Positions 44,996 through 53,872 are shown, numbered from the stretch's first letter. The stretch: 64,000 nucleotides of DNA from JACTOJ01 sp032335695 (GCF_032335695.1 NZ_JACTOJ010000009.1:124001-188000); one strand, 5' to 3'. The notes: generated by a model not told the origin, from the sequence alone. Translations and numbers: made by a program.

Positions 44996-45240
44996 TATTT
45001 ATCGTTCTTTAATTCTTGAAGACAGTTCTTACAGATATTTTTTCCTTTGTAATTAACAACATCTCTAGCATCTCCACAGAATATGCATGCTGGTTCGTAT
45101 TTCTTTAATATGATTTGCTCACCATCTACATATATCTCTAAAGCATCTTTTTCAGCGATATCTAAAGTTCTTCTAAGTTCTATAGGAATAACAATTCTTC
45201 CTAGTTCATCTACTCTTCTTACTACACCTGTTGATTTCAT
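44995..45240 (-). CDS. abrB: AbrB-type transition-state regulator
   Basis: An 81-residue swapped-hairpin DNA-binding protein. Residues 1-50 (MKSTGVVRRVDELGRIVIPIELRRTL, given in parts) are the AbrB fold; the C-terminal part has CIFCGDARDV and CKNCLQE, a small zinc-ribbon-like tail seen in clostridial AbrBs. AbrB homologues control the shift from acid growth to solvents and spores. An unusually well-preserved Spo0A box lies at its promoter (see 45267-45314). Confidence 0.95.
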   Translation of the reverse strand: MKSTGVVRRVDELGRIVIPIELRRTLDIAEKDALEIYVDGEQIILKKYEPACIFCGDARDVVNYKGKNICKNCLQELKNDK

Positions 45241-45266
45241 TTTAAATTCCTCCTCTTAATACAATA

Positions 45267-45314
45267 TTCGACATATTCTATATAAATCATAACAAACATG
45301 TTATTATAAGTCAA
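45267..45314 (-). promoter_or_regulatory. abrB promoter with Spo0A box
   Basis: Minus strand: TTGACT (45314-45309), 17-base spacer, TATGAT (45291-45286), then the exact 0A box TGTCGAA at 45273-45267, i.e. just after the predicted start. In bacilli and clostridia, phosphorylated Spo0A binds such boxes to shut abrB off. Confidence 0.82.
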
Positions 45315-45377
45315 TATTTTTTTAGAATATTTTTGATTAATTTACAAATTTCTATCGCATTTGTATCTATAGTTAAT

Positions 45378-45406
45378 ATACTACCATATTGTAGAAAAGT
45401 CAATAC
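45378..45406 (-). promoter_or_regulatory. Second abrB promoter candidate
   Basis: Minus strand TTGACT, 17-base spacer, TATATT, about 90 bases upstream of the first. Two abrB promoters are also known in Bacillus subtilis. Confidence 0.5.
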
Positions 45407-46064
45407 TATAAAACAATAAATGTAAAAAAAATACATTAAGCGTGAAAATGACATATAGCAATAGTTTAGAGATTTTTTATAAAAATTTAATCTTTTATTA
45501 ATTTATAGCAAAGTATAAAAATACATATATAAAAAAATAGTAATAATTTGGATTTACATTTTATATATATGTCGAACTATCAACTAGAATATGATGGATA
45601 TAAATAAATTTACAAAAATTTACTATAATAATCTACTGTTTTAATTAAAATAGGATATACGTACATGAATTCTTATAAAAGTAATTAAAAAATATATGAA
45701 AAAAAGTAATATTTTCATTATATTTATTGTTGTAAAAAGAATACTGTAAAAAAAAGTGATTTTTTTAAATGTTTAATTTTTTCTCTCAATTAAAGAGAAG
45801 CAAGTAAAGTATTTATACGAATATTTTAATTATTACCATAAATATTAAATTTATTCACAATTATAATAATCACATGATTTTGTTACTAACTTTTATGTAT
45901 ACAGGTAAACTGGAATTTGTGATATGAAATTTTTCAATAGATAATATGTAAGAACATTTAAAAAGTAAAAAGCAAGAGTTGTGGTTAAAATTATCCTGCA
46001 GCGGATTTAATAAATTATAAACTGTATCTAGTAGTCATTTTTAAATATATTGATAGAATTTAAC
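45407..46064. other. Long AT-rich intergenic stretch
   Basis: Gene-free. It carries a second exact TGTCGAA (plus strand, 45570-45576) of unknown target and a weak hairpin CTCTcaattaaAGAG near 45783. No coding frame with an SD, no repeat family copy, nothing else recognised. Confidence 0.5.
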
Positions 46065-46093
46065 TTGTAATAAGTTTATACATAACTTATAAT
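46065..46093 (+). promoter_or_regulatory. Promoter of the DUF1836 gene
   Basis: TTGTAA (46065-46070), 17-base spacer, TATAAT (46088-46093). Confidence 0.65.
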
Positions 46094-46124
46094 GTAATTA
46101 TAGATTATGTAAGGAGGGAATATT

Positions 46125-46715
46125 ATGGGAAGTGAGAAATTTACTTTTGATGACATTAAAAATTTAGCCAATGATATGTCTAAAAATAATCTTGTTTCAT
46201 ATGATGATCTTCCAAGATATGATTTGTTCCTATCTCAAGTTATAGATTATTTAAATGATAAATTTTCACAAGAAAAGTACACTAATAATATTGTACAAAA
46301 CTATATAAAGAGTGAGGTAATATCTAAACCTGAAGATGGTAAGAAAAGAGGATACACTAAACTTCATCTTGTACAGCTTGTTTTACTTAGTTATATGAGA
46401 CCTGTTCTAACTACAGATGAAATAAACAAAGTATTTAGACTGGCATTTAATGAAATAAATGATAGAAATGATGATATAGTATCTTGGGAAGAAGTATATA
46501 AGATATTCGAAGACATACAAAAACACAGCTTTGATGAATTTTTGAATGCAGATTATTATGATAAAGAAGCCATTGAAGATTTTGCTAAGAAAAATAATCT
46601 GAGCGGTGAAGAGTTTAAAAGAGTATCAATATTTTTAACAGTTATGACCTTGGTAGCTCAAGCAAGCGCTATCAAAAAATTAGCTCAACAGCTCATAGAA
46701 AAGTACGGAATTTAA
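46125..46715 (+). CDS. DUF1836-family protein
   Basis: A 196-residue, probably cytoplasmic, alpha-helical protein. The pattern 'LPRYDLFLSQVIDYLNDKF' and 'GYTKLHLVQLVLLSYMRPVL' is characteristic of DUF1836, which has a helix-turn-helix-like N-terminal region and may bind DNA. AGGAGG lies 9 bases before the ATG. Function unknown. Confidence 0.85.
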   Translation: MGSEKFTFDDIKNLANDMSKNNLVSYDDLPRYDLFLSQVIDYLNDKFSQEKYTNNIVQNYIKSEVISKPEDGKKRGYTKLHLVQLVLLSYMRPVLTTDEINKVFRLAFNEINDRNDDIVSWEEVYKIFEDIQKHSFDEFLNADYYDKEAIEDFAKKNNLSGEEFKRVSIFLTVMTLVAQASAIKKLAQQLIEKYGI

Positions 46716-46747
46716 CATTATAATTAAATTAAATATTTAATTTATAG

Positions 46748-46774
46748 AGGCGCTCTTCAGCGCCTTTGTTTTTT
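46748..46774 (+). terminator. Terminator of the DUF1836 gene
   Basis: AGGCGCT-cttc-AGCGCCT followed by TTGTTTTTT. Confidence 0.92.
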
Positions 46775-46794
46775 GAAAAATTTTAATTGAACAC

Positions 46795-46860
46795 TATGTT
46801 TTAAAATGTTCATATCATCTTCCGAATTCTAGAAACTTTTAGAGTTTCAAATGGATGAAA
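46795..46860. repeat. Family B element, left half only
   Basis: TATGTTTTAAAATGTTCATATCATC (position 46795 on; shown to 20 bases as TATGTTTTAAAATGTTCATA) and a short hairpin GAAACTtttAGAGTTTC match the left end of the 19811 copy; no right arm follows. Confidence 0.65.
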
Positions 46861-47026
46861 GCCTTTGTTAATATTCTCTAAAAACACAGCGTAATTAAAA
46901 TAATTATATTCACAATATAGATATTTTCTATTATAGTAGTATTATATAACTATGCATTAACATTATTTTTAGTGTTTTTTTAATATTGGACAATATTTTT
47001 ATTATAATGTTCTTTATATTAGGCTC

Positions 47027-47066
47027 TGTTTTAAATCAGTGCTGATTTTTACGTTAATTTAAAACA
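47027..47066. repeat. Family A palindrome
   Basis: TGTTTTAAATCAGTG... / ...TTAATTTAAAACA; upstream of the helicase gene. One arm shows a few mismatches. Confidence 0.7.
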
Positions 47067-47124
47067 TTACTTTAGTTTTAACCATAAATTCTGTTAAATA
47101 TATTAAATAAAAAGGTTGATTGCT

Positions 47125-49491
47125 TTGGAAGATAATAATGTAATTAAGCTATCCGTGAGAAATCTTGTAGAATTCATACTAAGAAGAGGCGATTTAGATA
47201 GTAGATTTTCTACTAATACTTCAGCCGTTGAAGGCACGAGATTACATCAAAAAATTCAAAAACAAAATGCTAAAGAGTATTCTGATTCAAATTATGAATA
47301 TGACTCTGAAATAAAGTTAAATTACAAATTTAATTTTAAAGATATAGATTTTTTATTAGAAGGAAGGGCAGATGGTATAATAGTTTCAAAGGATGCCGGT
47401 AGAGTTACAATAGATGAAATAAAAACTACTAGTGTGTCATTAGAAGTAATTAATGAAAATTTTAATGAATTGCATTGGGCACAAGCTAAATGTTACGCCT
47501 ATATGTATGCAGTAGAAAATAATAAGAATGAGATGGAGATCCAGCTTACATACTGCAATGTAGATACTGAAAACTTGAAATATATAAAAAAAGTTTTTTT
47601 ATTATCAGAGCTAAAAAAATTTTTTGAGGAAATTATTAATAAATATTATGATTGGGCTAAGTTTTCAAAGTCCTGGATAGCTACTAGGGATCGTACTATA
47701 AATTCATTAGAATTTCCTTTCGAAAATTATAGAAGCGGGCAAAGAGAACTAGCAGTAGCTGTATATAAAACAATAGCTCAAGGCAAAAAGATTTTTTGTG
47801 AGGCGCCAACTGGTATAGGGAAAACTATTTCAACTCTTTTTCCAAGCATAAAAGCCATAGGACAAGGGCATGCATCAAAAATATTTTATTTAACAGCCAA
47901 AACTATTACAAGGCAGGTGGCAGAAGAAGCCATTGAAAAAATGCGAGCAAAAGCTTTGAAAATTAAAAGTATTACATTAACAGCCAAAGAAAAAATCTGT
48001 TTTAAGGATAAACCTCAGTGTAATCCAGATCAATGCGAGTATGCAAAAGGACATTTTGACAGGGTTAATGAAGCTATAATGGATATGCTAAAAAATAAAG
48101 ATAATATAACTAGGGAAGAAATAGAACAGCATGCATTAAGCTATAAAATATGTCCCTTTGAATTTTCTCTAGATTTAGCTCTATGGGCTGACTGCGTAAT
48201 TTGTGACTATAATTATTTATTTGATCCAAGAGCTAGTTTAAAAAGATTTTTTGATAATTCAGGAGAATATGTCTTTTTAATTGATGAAGCACATAATCTT
48301 TTAGATAGAGGAAGGGAAATGTATTCTGCAGAACTCAATAAAGATGTTATACTAAGATTAAAAAAAATCATGCAGAAGGAAAATTCATCTATACATAAGT
48401 GCCTTACAAAATTAAATTCTCAGATGCTTTCCTTTAGAAAAACCTTGGACGGAGAAAAAAGTATTGTGCAGAAAGAGCTGCCAGAAGAAATGTATTTTTT
48501 GTTAAACAACTTTATTAATTCTTCTGAAGAATGGCTTGCTACTCAATCAAGAAGCAGCTGCTACGAAGATATGCTGGAATTCTATTTTAATGTTATATCT
48601 TTTATACGAATATGGGAGATTTATGATGATAATTTTGTAAACTATATATCGGACGAAGAGGGTAATATTAAAATAAAGCTATTTTGTATATCTCCTGGGG
48701 ATTTGATTAATAAGGCCACTGAAAATGGGCAAGCATCCGTATTCTTTTCTGCTACATTATCTCCAATGAATTATTATAAAGAGGTACTTGGTGGAACAGT
48801 AGAAGATTACATGATAAAATTACCTTCTCCTTTTGATGTGAAAAATTTAAATGTATTTATAGGAAAAGATATATCTACCAAATATAGAAATAGAGATAGG
48901 AGTTATATCTCTATTTCAAATTATATAAATGATTTATTAAGAGCTAAAAAAGGTAATTATATGATTTTCTTTCCATCGTATAAATATATGAATGATGTGT
49001 ATGATGTATTTAGCAAAAACTGCATAGATGCAGATATTATAGTTCAAGATGCAAATATGGATGAGAAAAAAAGAGAAGAATTTTTATCAATGTTTAAAGA
49101 AAATTCTGATAGGTCCTTGGCAGCTTTTGTAGTTTTAGGTGGAATTTTTTCTGAGGGCATTGATTTAAAAGGTGATAAATTGATAGGGGCTATAATAGTA
49201 GGGGTTGGACTTCCACAAATATGTTTAGAACGTGAAATAATAAAGCAGTATTACAATGATATGAATAAAAATGGTTACCACTATTCATATATGTACCCAG
49301 GTATGAATAAAGTTCTTCAAGCAGGGGGCAGAGTTATAAGAACTTGGGATGATAGAGGAGTGATATTGCTATTAGATGATAGATTCATAATGCAGGAATA
49401 TAAGAGCATATTACCTGACCATTGGCGGAATTACAAAGTAGTAAAGTCGAATATAGAATTTCAAAAAGAATGCTGGAATTTTGATAATTAA
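47125..49491 (+). CDS. Helicase of the DinG/Rad3 type with N-terminal nuclease-like domain
   Basis: A 788-residue protein. Residues about 10-190 resemble a PD-(D/E)XK (Cas4/AddB-like) nuclease: GRADGIIV and IDEIKTT are the acidic and EIK motifs. The rest is a superfamily 2 helicase: Walker A EAPTGIGKTIST, DEAH-type DEAHNLL, and motif VI QAGGRVIRT. Four cysteines (ICFKDKPQCNPDQCEY and CPF, near 285-340) are placed as in the XPD/DinG iron-sulfur domain. Start TTG 47125 with AAAGG upstream; the TTG at 47116 has no SD. Presumably repairs or processes DNA. Confidence 0.88.
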   Translation: MEDNNVIKLSVRNLVEFILRRGDLDSRFSTNTSAVEGTRLHQKIQKQNAKEYSDSNYEYDSEIKLNYKFNFKDIDFLLEGRADGIIVSKDAGRVTIDEIKTTSVSLEVINENFNELHWAQAKCYAYMYAVENNKNEMEIQLTYCNVDTENLKYIKKVFLLSELKKFFEEIINKYYDWAKFSKSWIATRDRTINSLEFPFENYRSGQRELAVAVYKTIAQGKKIFCEAPTGIGKTISTLFPSIKAIGQGHASKIFYLTAKTITRQVAEEAIEKMRAKALKIKSITLTAKEKICFKDKPQCNPDQCEYAKGHFDRVNEAIMDMLKNKDNITREEIEQHALSYKICPFEFSLDLALWADCVICDYNYLFDPRASLKRFFDNSGEYVFLIDEAHNLLDRGREMYSAELNKDVILRLKKIMQKENSSIHKCLTKLNSQMLSFRKTLDGEKSIVQKELPEEMYFLLNNFINSSEEWLATQSRSSCYEDMLEFYFNVISFIRIWEIYDDNFVNYISDEEGNIKIKLFCISPGDLINKATENGQASVFFSATLSPMNYYKEVLGGTVEDYMIKLPSPFDVKNLNVFIGKDISTKYRNRDRSYISISNYINDLLRAKKGNYMIFFPSYKYMNDVYDVFSKNCIDADIIVQDANMDEKKREEFLSMFKENSDRSLAAFVVLGGIFSEGIDLKGDKLIGAIIVGVGLPQICLEREIIKQYYNDMNKNGYHYSYMYPGMNKVLQAGGRVIRTWDDRGVILLLDDRFIMQEYKSILPDHWRNYKVVKSNIEFQKECWNFDN

Positions 49492-49515
49492 TTTCTACAC
49501 GTAAGGATGAAAAAG

Positions 49516-50826
49516 ATGAACTTTATTGTAAACATTATAGGGGCTTTATTAGGAGCTGCCACATATTTATTGGGTATGATTGCGATGAATACGTTGCATG
49601 TGTTTAAAAAAGAAAAAATAGCATATCCAATTATTTGCTTTTTCGTGATATTAGTAATGGGTTATAAAAATATGAATATCACAGTACATTTTATAATGAT
49701 ATTGAGCTTTATTTACTCTTTTATTATTCACACAAAAAAAATTGATGTGGAAGATATATTGATGATTTTTATGTGTGGATTTTATTGGGAAGTAAGTTTT
49801 TGGATCTCAAAAACTTTGACCTATGTTATTAGGATAAATTCGATATTTGAAAAAGCACTCCTTTATCTTGTCGTATTAATATTTTTTATGCTTATATTTA
49901 AAGTAATATTTCATATAGTCAAATTAAAATCCGTGACTTTTGAAAAAAATATTATAAAGGGTATTCATACAAAAACTTATATGATAGCCCTAATAATATG
50001 CGATATATGCATGTTAATTATCAATATGTATATGATATCAGCTAATGCGGATTCTATTAAAAAAATTATTTATTTTCTTACTGCATTGATGAATTTTTTT
50101 ATATTGATAAATATCATAACTGAAAATTTAATGATAATGAATCTATCTAAAACAATGAAGGATAAAGAAGATCAATATTTGAAGCTAAAGGAATATACTG
50201 AGGTTATAGAAAGCATGTCTTCTGATATTAAGAAGTTTAAGCATGATTATACAAATATTTTAAAAACATTAGATTATTATATTGAAAATGATGATTTTGA
50301 AGCGTTAAAAAAATATTATCATAAAGAATTATTTCCTGAAAGTTCAAAAATTGTAAAAAAAGATAGTAATATTCTCTATCTTAAAAACATAAAAAATTTA
50401 TCACTAAAGGGAATTTTATTTTCTAAAATATCAGAAGCAAAAAATGAAAATATAGAAATTATGCTTGACGTAAGAGAAGAAATTGGAGAGTTCAAAATAA
50501 ATATAATAGATCTATGCAGAATTGTAGGAATATTGATGGATAATGCAATAGAAGGTACAAGAGAATTAGATTCTAAAAAGATACAAATTGGAATAATAGA
50601 AATGGATGATGAGAAGATAATAGTGATAGAAAATAGCTGCCAGTTAGAACTTCCTCCAATCTACAAGATGTTTGAAGAAGGATTTTCAACAAAGGGTTCT
50701 GAAAGAGGCATGGGATTGAGCATAGTTAAGGGAATAGCTGACAAATATGACAATGTTTTTATTAATACAGAAGTGGACGGAAATATATTCAGACAAGAGA
50801 TAGTGGTGTCAGACAAAATAAGATGA
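49516..50826 (+). CDS. GHKL sensor histidine kinase, AgrC-like, orphan
   Basis: A 436-residue kinase with six N-terminal membrane segments (about 1-200), a coiled stretch, and a C-terminal GHKL domain. The H-box is KHDYTNILKTLDYY (His near 240); the N-box is MDNAIEGTREL and the G-box KGSERGMGLSIVKGI. The layout matches AgrC/ComD-type peptide sensors. There is no AgrA/LytTR regulator, AgrB or AgrD next to it. Start ATG 49516 is preferred over ATG 49507, which has the SD too close (AAGG adjacent). Confidence 0.8.
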   Translation: MNFIVNIIGALLGAATYLLGMIAMNTLHVFKKEKIAYPIICFFVILVMGYKNMNITVHFIMILSFIYSFIIHTKKIDVEDILMIFMCGFYWEVSFWISKTLTYVIRINSIFEKALLYLVVLIFFMLIFKVIFHIVKLKSVTFEKNIIKGIHTKTYMIALIICDICMLIINMYMISANADSIKKIIYFLTALMNFFILINIITENLMIMNLSKTMKDKEDQYLKLKEYTEVIESMSSDIKKFKHDYTNILKTLDYYIENDDFEALKKYYHKELFPESSKIVKKDSNILYLKNIKNLSLKGILFSKISEAKNENIEIMLDVREEIGEFKINIIDLCRIVGILMDNAIEGTRELDSKKIQIGIIEMDDEKIIVIENSCQLELPPIYKMFEEGFSTKGSERGMGLSIVKGIADKYDNVFINTEVDGNIFRQEIVVSDKIR

Positions 50827-50962
50827 TTTATAAAGAATAAATATATGAAGTTTGATAATAATATTTATGCAGGCAATAGGCCAGTATGAATTTTATTTTT
50901 TGTGTTTTAAATAGAATTACAAATTTATATAACTTAATAAACAAGGAGAGGAAGGTGAAAAA

Positions 50963-51754
50963 CTGTTAAGTAAGTTATCTGCAAAATTTGCAATAGCAGA
51001 GAACATTAAAATAACAGCTGATAATTTGAAAATTAAAACTAAGTTTACTAAATTAATTATTTTTATAGCAGCTATAAGTTTTGTAATGTCTTATAGTAAA
51101 AAAGAGGTTTCAGCTAACGCCAGCAGCGATAATACACCAAAAGAAATGTATTTGACCTTTGACGATGGACCAACTCCAGGCATAACTGACAAAATTCTCG
51201 ATTCATTAAAAGAAAATAACGTGAAAGCTACATTTTTCCTGGTAGGAAAAGAAATTGAGGGAAGGGAAGAACTTGTAGAGAGAATATACAGAGAAGGGCA
51301 TTCAATAGGACTTCATACATATAGTCATAAATTTTCTATTATATATAAAAGTGAAGATAATTTTATTGATGAGCTAAAAAAAACTCAAGATATAATTTAT
51401 GAAATAACAAAATATAAAGCTACTGCGGTAAGATTTCCAGGAGGTAGCGATAAAATGCTTTCACAAAGCTTTTTGGATAGACTCCATCAATGCGGCTATA
51501 CTGTATACGACTGGAACTCCAATCTGCAGGATGGCGAAAAAGCTAGACTTAGTACTGAACAGTATTTAAATAATTCAAAAAAAATTAAGGGAGATAAAAA
51601 CCGAGTATTTTTATTAGCGCATAACAATTCTAATAACAAAAATACAGCTATGGCGCTAGGGACAATAATAAATCATTACAGGTCTCAAGAATTTGAGTTT
51701 AAAACTATAGATAACGATACTAAGGAATACTACTATAAATTTAAAAAGAAATAA
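50963..51754 (+). CDS. Polysaccharide deacetylase (NodB family), probable CTG start
   Basis: The frame from TTG 51026 encodes 242 residues without any SD. The same frame is open upstream to a CTG at 50963, 5 bases after the strong AAGGAGAGGAAGGTGA site; CTG initiation would give 263 residues. One membrane segment (about residues 29-45 in the long form) is followed by the NodB domain: metal site TFDDGPTPG, HTYSHKF, RFPGG. It deacetylates peptidoglycan or an envelope polymer. The call is firm; the start is not. Confidence 0.85.
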   Translation: MLSKLSAKFAIAENIKITADNLKIKTKFTKLIIFIAAISFVMSYSKKEVSANASSDNTPKEMYLTFDDGPTPGITDKILDSLKENNVKATFFLVGKEIEGREELVERIYREGHSIGLHTYSHKFSIIYKSEDNFIDELKKTQDIIYEITKYKATAVRFPGGSDKMLSQSFLDRLHQCGYTVYDWNSNLQDGEKARLSTEQYLNNSKKIKGDKNRVFLLAHNNSNNKNTAMALGTIINHYRSQEFEFKTIDNDTKEYYYKFKKK

Positions 51755-51851
51755 TAGTTGCAATTAAAGTATAGCTATTATCTATTTCAAAAATCTGCAA
51801 TATAATATATAATATATATCATTAATAAAATTGCAGAGGTGGGGAGTTATA

Positions 51852-52385
51852 GTGGATAAAAGTTTATTAATAATTATAGCAGTAGCTATACTTGCAGTTT
51901 TTCTTATAATATCTATAATAAAAAAAGCATTAAAGTTAGTCATATTTATACTTGTTATTATAATAGGTATATTTGCTGTAGATGTTTTAGTCTATGGAGT
52001 TTCACCTATAGATGAGATATCAGCATATAAAACTAACATAGGGTATGGAAAAGATGTTGCTGATCTTACGGGGAAAATAAATACTTCCGTATCTAATATA
52101 AAAGATCAGCTTGGAAAGGCTAGTTTAGATAATACATCTATAAATGTTTTTAAGCAAGAGAACGCTAATTTGCATACTTATCAAAATGAATTTAATCAAT
52201 TTAAACATACCAAGAGACTTAACGATTTTAATAATACTTACGCAGGATACCTTAATAATATAGTTACAATATCTGATTCTATTGTTTCTACATCAAACTC
52301 TGGCAAGAAAACAATAAATGATGCGCAAGGTGTATTGAATAAAATAAAAGATGAGGCAGACAAGCTTTCACTTCTAAAGCAATAA
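51852..52385 (+). CDS. Membrane protein of unknown function with coiled-coil tail
   Basis: A 177-residue protein. Start GTG 51852 has GGGGAG at the right distance; the frame from 51831 would include the SD. Two hydrophobic segments (about 4-30 and 32-55) form a hairpin; the rest is an Asn/Asp/Lys-rich helical segment facing one side of the membrane. No family recognised. A terminator and two repeat elements follow. Confidence 0.6.
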   Translation: MDKSLLIIIAVAILAVFLIISIIKKALKLVIFILVIIIGIFAVDVLVYGVSPIDEISAYKTNIGYGKDVADLTGKINTSVSNIKDQLGKASLDNTSINVFKQENANLHTYQNEFNQFKHTKRLNDFNNTYAGYLNNIVTISDSIVSTSNSGKKTINDAQGVLNKIKDEADKLSLLKQ

Positions 52386-52391
52386 AAATAG

Positions 52392-52425
52392 AGAGAGGAC
52401 TTTTAGCAAATCCTCTCTTTATTTT
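52392..52425 (+). terminator. Terminator of the membrane-protein gene
   Basis: AGAGAGGA / TCCTCTCT with TTTATTTT. Confidence 0.88.
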
Positions 52426-52431
52426 AAGTTC

Positions 52432-52471
52432 TGTTTTAAATCAGTGTTAATTTTTACACTGATTTAAAACA
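52432..52471. repeat. Family A palindrome
   Basis: TGTTTTAAATCAGTGTTAAT...TTACACTGATTTAAAACA: perfect 15-bp arms with short centre. It is directly followed by a family B copy. Confidence 0.82.
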
Positions 52472-52490
52472 TTCCTTTAGTTCGTAAGTC

Positions 52491-52566
52491 TATGTTTTAA
52501 AATGTTGATATTATCTTTGGAGTTTCAGATCGATCAAATCCTATATCAACATTCTTTTAAAGCATA
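52491..52566. repeat. Family B element, short copy
   Basis: TATGTTTTAAAATGTTGATAT (52491-52511) and its complement ATATCAACATTCTTTTAAAGCATA (52543-52566; shown in parts), 76 bp in all, with 'CTTTGGAGTTT' inside as in the 19811 copy. The right end supplies the ispF stop. Confidence 0.8.
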
Positions 52567-53039
52567 GCATTTTCATTCAATAAAGCTATACTTTGAGCGG
52601 ATATGCCTTGGCCATTACCTGTAAAACCAAGGCCTTCTTCTGTGGTGGCTTTTACATTTATTTGGTTAATATCTATGTTTAATGCCTTTGCTATATTTTC
52701 TCTCATGGAATATATATGAGGTGACATTTTAGGCATCTGAGCTACTATTGTTGAGTCGATGTTTACAATGTAGTATCCGCTTTCATTAACAAGCTTAGAT
52801 ACCTTTGATAGAAGCTCTATGCTAGAGATACCTTTATAAGCTATATCCGAATCCGGAAAATGCTTTCCTATATCGCCTAAGGCAGCAGCCCCAAGGATAG
52901 AATCCATTATTGCATGAAGTAATACATCTGCATCCGAATGTCCTAATAATCCTTTTTCATAATTAATTTCAACACCGCCAATGATAAGCTTCCTATTTTC
53001 TACTAATCGGTGAACATCATATCCAATACCAATTCTCAT
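52557..53039 (-). CDS. ispF: 2-C-methyl-D-erythritol 2,4-cyclodiphosphate synthase
   Basis: A 160-residue enzyme of the non-mevalonate isoprenoid pathway. The zinc ligands are in GYDVHRL (Asp8, His10) and GHSDADVLLHAIMD (His42); the loop GLGFTGNGQG near 143 is conserved. The 3' end overlaps the family B repeat: its last codons and stop lie in the repeat arm. Start ATG 53039 with AAAGGAG upstream. Confidence 0.96.
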   Translation of the reverse strand: MRIGIGYDVHRLVENRKLIIGGVEINYEKGLLGHSDADVLLHAIMDSILGAAALGDIGKHFPDSDIAYKGISSIELLSKVSKLVNESGYYIVNIDSTIVAQMPKMSPHIYSMRENIAKALNIDINQINVKATTEEGLGFTGNGQGISAQSIALLNENAML

Positions 53040-53210
53040 TAATATAACTCCTTTCGCTATCGATATAAGTCCTATTGATATTAGAGTATTATTCTTTCGT
53101 ATAATACATCTTAAAAGTAATTCTATAAATAGACATGCTTTTAATTTAGCACTTTGCTTAAATTTTGTAAAGTTATATAAAGTATTTTAACTAAATAGGA
53201 GATATAACAA

Positions 53211-53261
53211 AATAGGAATCATCTGCATAGCTTTGCTAGAGCTTATTAGATAATTCCTATT
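53211..53261 (-). terminator. Hairpin after the small basic protein gene
   Basis: Read on the minus strand, AATAGGAATTATCT pairs with AGATGATTCCTATT, then TTTTG. It probably ends the minus-strand gene at 53291. Confidence 0.65.
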
Positions 53262-53290
53262 CTGTGAAATTTATTTTGAGAAGTAGTGTA

Positions 53291-53452
53291 TTACATCGTT
53301 TTTTTGAAATTATATCCATATACATTATCTCGTTTAGATAGATGCTTATAAGAAAATAATCGCTTTATACTATTTGCAATTGATCTAAAGAAATTCATAC
53401 GTTTAAGTTTTTTCTTAGATGAAAAATCCACATATATAACTTTACCATTCAT
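53291..53452 (-). CDS. Small basic protein, unknown
   Basis: A 53-residue frame (MNGKVIYVDFSSKKKLKRMN...) with GGAGG 10 bases upstream. It has a short beta-like start then a Lys/Arg/Asn-rich tail (pI high) and no cysteine. Too short for routine cut-offs, but SD, start and composition are gene-like, and it is followed by a hairpin terminator. Function unknown. Confidence 0.55.
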   Translation of the reverse strand: MNGKVIYVDFSSKKKLKRMNFFRSIANSIKRLFSYKHLSKRDNVYGYNFKKTM

Positions 53453-53710
53453 GTTAACCACTTCCTCCGATTTATATAGAATTGGATTTATAGCTGTAAA
53501 ATTACCTAAAAGGTAAAGTTTTAGGAGCTAAACATAATTCACAACTATATGTAAACCTTTAGATTTTGAATTATCATCTTCTAAGTAAATAATAACACAA
53601 AATCAGCCAAATGTTAAGAATTTTATAAAAATTTTTAAAAATAGTTTTATTAACATTTAATCAGAAATTCCATTATATATGATATAATACAAAATAGATA
53701 TTATTTCTAG

Positions 53711-53866
53711 AGTTGTGTTAAATAGGTGATGGATAAGTAAACTATGACACCTAAAAATTTACCGTAAATAAAAAGAGGGGGGAGAGAGCTGCTATAGAGT
53801 AATTAGCGCAGGCATTAATTTAGTCTGCAGTTAACAATCGATTATGTTACCAAATTTAGCAGCATA
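53711..53866 (+). ncRNA. Structured leader of the sortase gene (candidate element, copy 2)
   Basis: Blocks AGTTGTGTTA (53711), a stem AGGTG (53724-53728) / CACCT (53748-53752) enclosing ATGGATAAGTAAACT, a GGGGGG tract (53777-53782) followed by AGA, and a long-range stem GCTGCTA (53788-53794) / TAGCAGC (53857-53863) just before the SD AAGG and ATG 53873; an inner hairpin GCAG...CTGC lies between. Matches the order of blocks in the NlpC/P60 leader. TATAAT upstream at 53683-53688. Confidence 0.5.
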
Positions 53867-53872
53867 AGGTGT

